This document shows positions 58,836-64,000 of a stretch of DNA of 64,000 nucleotides, piece by piece. Source of the DNA: Chinchilla lanigera. Lineage: Eukaryota > Chordata > Mammalia > Rodentia > Chinchillidae. The number at the start of each line of letters is the position of its first letter. Position 1 is the stretch's first letter. The position numbers and the translations under genes were made by a program. The notes below the pieces were generated by a model. It was not told the DNA's origin. It saw only the letters and a program-made list of their open reading frames with translations, and ran no database searches. The stretch spans positions 29,707,997-29,771,996 of the forward strand of contig NW_004955404.1 in NCBI RefSeq assembly GCF_000276665.1, read 5' to 3'.

Positions 58836-59924
58836 TGTAAACCTTGGAAATTACGAATGCAACATTCATCCTTGTTTTGAAAACAGAAATTGCCACTAAC
58901 AACCAAATAAAATCAACAAGAGCATTTAAACTGTCTTAATTCTGAGTATTTTGATCCATGTATATAGGCTACTGTGAACTAGCTATTCATGTTATGGACA
59001 GATTCAAAAGAGTCTCATATCTGACTCAAAAGCTAAGGGGGCCACTGAAAAATTAAGTGGGAAAATGTCATGGATATGATTCCTATTTTATAGATGATAA
59101 AACTCAATCACTAATTTTCACAGCAATAACTGGAAGAAATAGAACTTGATCTCCAGCTCTCTGAACCCGAAGTTTGTGAGTCTAACTGCTCTTCCAACTC
59201 AAAAGCTTTTAAACCAAGGTGAAGAGTAAGATGTAGCTGCAGTAATTTAAACAGTGATGGCCTATTTTACTTTCTCACTCTAGCCAAGAACAAAGGTCGC
59301 AATCAATGAGTAAGAGAGAAAATATAATGTATTTGTTTGAAAACCCAGTGAGATTCACCACCCTGATGCAGCTATTTCTAAAATGCAAGCGAAATGCATG
59401 ATGTCAAACATTCTCTTCAGTGCCCCTCTTGGGAAATGTCAACAAGCAGATTTTGATTCAGCTAGACTTGAGGAAGGACCCTCATTTTTGTATTTTTGAC
59501 AGGCTCTTGGATGATGCTAACCTCCTAGACCATAGGCTGATCCATGAGTGGCAATATTACCTGATACCTGTTGAAACAACCAGGTAAGGCTTGCATCTCT
59601 GCTTTGTCAAATGAAGCCTTGACACCCAAAGCTTTCAGGTTTTACCAGCTTGAAACAGGAATAGCAATAGCCAGCTGTACCAGAAATCAAATTTATCACA
59701 TCAGGCTTAAGGTGAGATTTTGGAGATTAGAAATAAAGTTTAGATTGAATAATAACCATGCAAATATTCTAGCATACCTCCTTTATGATTTCCATACTGA
59801 ATCTGAGTAGGAGAGAGAATCCAACATGAATCTCCATGTGTTTCATTTCGAAGACAGTAAGAAGTTGTAGCTACTTTTGAATCTTTTTTTGAAGCTCATA
59901 TTTATGAAGGAATTACAATATGTT
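58836..59924. other. Noncoding stretch, nothing recognised
   Basis: No supported gene or repeat. Confidence 0.5.
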
Positions 59925-60140
59925 AAGACAGTATCCTAAGTATTTAAATGAATTGTTTCTTTATTCTTCACAATAACCATATGAAGTAAGTACTGTTTTA
60001 TGAGTGGCCCTGTTTTAAAGATGACAACACTGAGGTTTGAGGAAATAAAGCAGCTTTCCCAAGGTAGCATAGTTGATAAGTGGGGAGTTCCCTGAGGTCT
60101 GCCTGAATTCAAAGCCTGAGCTCTTAGCCACTGTTCCCGG
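59925..60140 (-). mobile_element. MIR, minus orientation, well preserved
   Basis: TTCTTCACAATAACCATATG, AGTAAGTACTGTTTTATGAG, AAGATGACAACACTGAGGTT, TTTCCCAAGGTAGCATAGTT and ATTCAAAGCCTGAGCTCTTA follow almost the whole reversed MIR core. Confidence 0.92.
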
Positions 60141-60516
60141 ACAGTTCTTTTTCTAAAAGGGAAGAATTTTTAACTTTTATTTTTGAATATTTGTAAAGAG
60201 CAATCTCGAGGATGCATTTTATACGATACTTCCAAGTCAATAATGCATCTCTGGCTCACTATGGAAAATGATGCTACATAGCAAAGACTAGAGCAAAAAA
60301 AAAAAATTATAGTATGTTTCACTTCACAGAGCAATGATTTCTTCCGTGTGTGTGTATGTTCCTATGGGGAATCCTTTTGCCTTATGCATCTATCCATTAA
60401 TTCCAATTTTACTTTGTAGCTACAGCTTCTATGGGCATGCTGGGCTGCTCCCAGCTCTTTCATCATGGGCTATGTCTTTGTAACAAGGGCGCTGTAAGTA
60501 CAGAATGTTTTGGGTG

Positions 60517-60544
60517 CTGTTCCCGGACAGTTCCCGGACAGTTC
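60517..60544 (+). repeat. 11-bp tandem repeat, copy of a 17-base segment upstream
   Basis: TTCCCGGACAG occurs twice in tandem (60520-60530 and 60531-60541). The 17-base CTGTTCCCGGACAGTTC at 60517-60533 also occurs exactly at 60131-60147, at the edge of the MIR. Confidence 0.92.
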
Positions 60545-61454
60545 ATGCAGTGAGGATTTGGAATGTGACGCAGAATGTTTCATTTCCCCTTGGGATCATT
60601 AGGATTTATGAAGATACAGCAATGTCCTTGGAGGCTTTCTTGAATGGGCTGGAATGGGAAGGTAGAAACTCAGAGGTGAAAGGCATTCTGGTGGGATAAG
60701 CAGCCCAGAGAGATCCGGGCAGTGCATAGAAACGCAGAGCGGCTGTTGGCTGGGAATAGATAGTAAATGGACCTGTCAGCCCCAGAGATGCAGGATCAGG
60801 GCAATCAGGTGAATGTAAAGCTGGAAACACAATTGCCAGGGGAGACAGATGGTGCAGGGTCTTAAAGGAAGGGTTAGGGCACTTGTCACCAGGAGAACTG
60901 CTGAGAACTTTGATCTTAAAAACCTTATTTAGTGACATTTAAAAGGGAGGCTTATTTTTTACCTCAGTGTTCAGAATCAAGTAAAGGGTCTGAAAAAGAA
61001 ATTCATGGCTGACATGATACTCAGCCTCCGAGCTCAAAACCCTGACTTCTCTAAGTATCTTCCAGCCCCAAAAGTAATTCATCCTCCAGCAGCTCACTCT
61101 ACAGGAAATCCACTATGGGAATTTAATAATTTGGCAGTTAGGAAACCAAGAAGACCACTAAAATTCCAACTTATTTGGCTGTATTTCAATCTCATTACTG
61201 ATTGAAATAAATGGGCTCTTTTTGTGATCATTAATTAAGTCCTATAGTTTAAGAAACTGAGCAAGAGAGCTTGGAAATGCTGAGAGGAATGTTTGCATTG
61301 AAACTTGTCTCATAGGTTGACTCACAGTTACCCTAGACCCAGGGTGGCAAAGGCTGCTCTTCACCCTAAAACATCTGGTCTTCCTTCTTCTGGAGCAGAT
61401 GGTTTTGCAGAATAAGGGTAGAGATCTCAATTTCTCTTACAGATTAGGATAGTC
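60545..61454. other. Noncoding stretch, nothing recognised
   Basis: No supported gene. A 110-codon minus frame (60606-60938) has no recognisable domain. Confidence 0.5.
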
Positions 61455-61770
61455 TGTGATGAAGCTCTGGCCAGTGGGATGTGAGCGGAATGTTACCAGA
61501 GCACTAGGAAGTGTTTGCAAATGAGAACATCCCTTTCCCCTTCTTCATTCCAAACGGGAATATGATGGCTTGATTTAGGGAACTGACCTCCCGGATGGAG
61601 GATCACAAAGAGAGAAACGTGGGTCCTTGAGCACCTCAAGAAGCAGAACTGCATCCTGTTAGAGGCATTGAGTGCCTATGTTGAAGCGCTAAAGGGAGAA
61701 AGAAATGAGCTTATTTTTTGGTGAAACCACTGTCATGTGACTTTTGCGGAGAGTCACAATCAAACTCAAT
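61455..61770 (+). mobile_element. MLT1-like LTR (ERVL-MaLR), diverged
   Basis: GCTCTGGCCAGTGGGATGTG with AGCGGAATGTTACCAGAGCA opens it. It then has CATCCCTTTCCCCTTCTTC, GTGGGTCCTTGAGCACCTC, and a GAAATGAGCTTATTTTTTGG block corresponding to the polyadenylation region. Typical of older MLT1 subfamilies. Confidence 0.65.
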
Positions 61771-61807
61771 TCTAAGTAATTCCCTGAGCCATCATGTGTG
61801 CAAGAAT

Positions 61808-61852
61808 TACATCTTTGCAGTAATATAGTTGATGAAAATCACAGTTTTATAT
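61808..61852 (+). repeat. 45-bp exact duplicate, copy A
   Basis: The 45 bases from TACATCTTTGCAG to CAGTTTTATAT are identical to 63577-63621. Copy A is bounded by the 6-base CAAGAA on each side (61801-61806 and 61853-61858). It is not one of the named repeat families. Confidence 0.97.
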
Positions 61853-62202
61853 CAAGAAAAAAGTATTTCTGCTGTTTCCCAGGCCAGTGCTAAGTGGTCA
61901 CAGGGAACCTCAACATACAAAGCGAAAAGAGGATGAACCTGCAGAAAACCTGCTGTCAGATAATCAGTTTGGGCCACTTAGCATTTCATTTTATGCAACA
62001 AGTTAAGCAGTGACATTAACAGTCTCTGAATGCAGCCTGTTTACTTCCATCATCAGAAGGGACATTTTACAGTTGCTAAATTTCTTACAAAGATATAAAA
62101 TAGAAATTGAAAATCTTGATACTTTTATTCCTTAGTACAAAATGTGTTAAGTGAATGGAATTGAAGGAAAAAAAATAACTAGGGAATCCAAAAAATTTTC
62201 TC

Positions 62203-62245
62203 ACACAAGATCCTGAGTTTGATTCCTAGTATCCAAAAATAAATT
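62203..62245 (+). mobile_element. ID-type SINE 3' fragment
   Basis: CACAAGATCCTGAGTTTGAT then TCCTAGTATCC and an A-rich tail match the B-box half of ID. The 5' half is absent. Confidence 0.7.
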
Positions 62246-62519
62246 ATCTCAGTGAAAAAGAAAAACACTAGCAGACCCTAGAAAAAGAAAGATGGCTGAC
62301 ACTAATCTTTCCCTGGCAGCCACACTGGCAGAGTAGCATTGCGATAATCAATGGTTAGAAGGTTCTCAGCAACACTATGGGAAAAAGGAAATTAACCATT
62401 AACATCCAGCACCCTTCTGGGGGATCTCTTGTTGTTTTAGTACACTTAACTGTTCTCTGCTTTGTGCCCCCCACACACATACATATCCCTGAATAGGGCG
62501 ATTCTATTCTCTAATCCTT
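62246..62519. other. Noncoding stretch, nothing recognised
   Basis: No gene or repeat seen. Confidence 0.5.
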
Positions 62520-62690
62520 TCATCACCTGAGTGTAATAGGTCATATATTCCTTCATTCAACCCTATGGAGCACGAGACTATGAAATACTCTATTGCCTTC
62601 ATTTTAAAGAGCTCATCAGCAGAGGAGCTGGAATTCAAATACAGGAAGTCCGGTTCAAAGCAAGACTGATCTACAGCTACATCCCACCCC
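62520..62690 (-). mobile_element. MIR-like fragment, minus orientation
   Basis: TTGCCTTCATTTTAAAGAGC and CAGAGGAGCTGGAATTCAAAT with CAGGAAGTCCGGTTCAAAGC resemble the right-hand part of a reversed MIR. Confidence 0.55.
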
Positions 62691-64000
62691 CTGAGGAAAA
62701 ACGGAAAAATAAAAGTGGTGCTATTTATCACATAAGGACATCTGCCACAAAGCACAGTTCCTAAGCCTAGCTAAAGCTGGTCTTTGCAAGAACAGCCAAT
62801 ACAAACCTGAGAGAGCTAGTGGAGAAATATTTGGGGAAAGGATATTTCTCTACCCCTCAAACCACAGCCTTCTGGCAGTACCCCAGTGAGTACAAGCTGA
62901 TCTCCCATCACAATCCTATGTGTAACAATGTTTGAGGGATTAGCATACAGTGTGAACATTAGACAGTAAGTTAACTTTCAGATTTTTAAAAATAGAGAAT
63001 AGTGAGAATGAGCCCTTCTACACCAGACCCCAGTCTATTCAAACTTGCAAAGAGATTCAGTTCTCTGTTTAATGATGCCCAAGTCCTTGATCTCGGGAAA
63101 CTGCTGGAGTTTTATTATTTCGCACTTAGTACTGAGCTGCTGTTCTTCATTACCACTCTCACCTCATTGTCATTTGCACTCCACCATTGACTTTCCTTCT
63201 CTGTGCAGCTAGAATTTTGAATCTGGCAAATATGGACCTTAAAATGACTTTTTCCCTACTGCGATTGTTACAGACTTTATGATAATGAGTTTTCCAGTAA
63301 CAATTCTGTCCAAGAAAGCTATTTGTAAAGTAGTATATTTACAATAATAACTAATATTTTCTATTTTATGAGACAGACTTTTTATCTCTGTCCACGCATG
63401 ACAGAGATGACGCTTAAAAGGTTTCATATACAGCTCAGGATGGGCCAGGGAGCAAGGGCAGAAACTAGAACTTCTTCAGATCACCACACTCCCATGTTGG
63501 ACTCTTTTTCTTTGTGCTGCAGTATCAAGTCTTTGCCAAATGTGAATATGCCCATGGTATTGATAGCGACAGAAAATACATCTTTGCAGTAATATAGTTG
63601 ATGAAAATCACAGTTTTATATACAAAAACTCACTTTAAAAAACCAATCAATGCTTCTTAAACAAATATTCTCATGTACCTTTAACCAATGCAAGTTTTTT
63701 GGTGCTAACTTTCCCTCCTCAACCTGCGGACAGTGGAAAACTAACTCATCGTACCTGGTAAAAGGCAGCAGCCAAGCTGTTTCCATGGGATTCTACTTTC
63801 TGCCCCTGACCTGGAGGATTGGACCAGAAGAAGGGATGTGTCTTTAGGGTGTCAATCCATTGGCTTTCTCAATATCAATATGGCACAGCTTAAGAAGATG
63901 AACTAAGCCAACAAGATTTTTTCCCTGAGAATATAAGACTGAGTTAGCAGCAGGGCCAGCACCATTATATAGAAAGTATCAGGACAACCATGCCGGTCCA
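62691..64000. other. Noncoding stretch to window end
   Basis: Apart from the duplicate at 63577-63621, I see no gene, RNA or clear repeat. Open frames of 62-74 codons only. Confidence 0.5.
63577..63621 (+). repeat. 45-bp exact duplicate, copy B
   Basis: Identical to 61808-61852, same orientation, 1,769 bases downstream. This copy has no flanking direct repeat, so it is the likelier source. Confidence 0.97.

Overview
This window reads as nuclear genomic DNA of a rodent, and as an intergenic or intronic stretch. It carries two SINE families that together point to rodents: ID-type SINEs (tRNA-derived, with an intact pol III A box and B box) and B1 SINEs (7SL-derived, about 130-160 bp). The ID consensus ends in GGTACCAG-like sequence and many B1 copies carry the internal duplication. 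The LINE-1 family here does not match the mouse or rat layout that I know. A non-muroid rodent fits best; beaver or a relative is my low-confidence guess. I see no host protein-coding exon that I can support. The open reading frames are short, lack recognisable domains or lie inside LINE-1 copies.

Layout. 1-9 kb: mostly unique noncoding DNA with an ID copy, a B1 copy, old MIR fragments, an MLT1-type LTR (7410-7770) and an ancient L1 3' end. 9-17 kb: an ID copy with a 14-bp target duplication, two LTRs of one MaLR family (9800-10150 and 16217-16586), MIRs, B1s, and an ID sitting in an L1 tail. 17-28 kb: long unique noncoding stretches, microsatellites, L2/MIR relics and a reverse MLT1-like LTR. 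28.4-36.2 kb: the main structure, an old L1 split by a nearly 7-kb full-length L1. That L1 has a 5' array of about 138-bp monomers, broken ORF1 and ORF2, a 3' UTR made of repeated modules, and a further truncated L1 3' end inside its ORF2. 36-48 kb: unique DNA, an L1M tail, a B1-ID composite, a 398-bp solo LTR with 5-bp duplications (39905-40302), further MaLR/MLT1 LTRs, B1 and ID copies, and simple repeats. 48-55 kb: a B1 interrupted by a MaLR LTR, and two 5'-truncated L1 insertions with target duplications (48911-50915 and 52972-55020). 55-64 kb: B1 copies, L2/MIR relics, another MLT1-like LTR, and a 45-bp exact duplicate present at 61808 and 63577.

Nothing here looks like a set of genes working together. 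The most notable points are the L1 monomer array and modular 3' UTR, the three-level L1 nest, the clean solo LTR, the lineage-restricted MaLR LTR family, and the 45-bp exact duplication flanked by a 6-bp repeat. All family names come from sequence recalled by eye; no database search was run.
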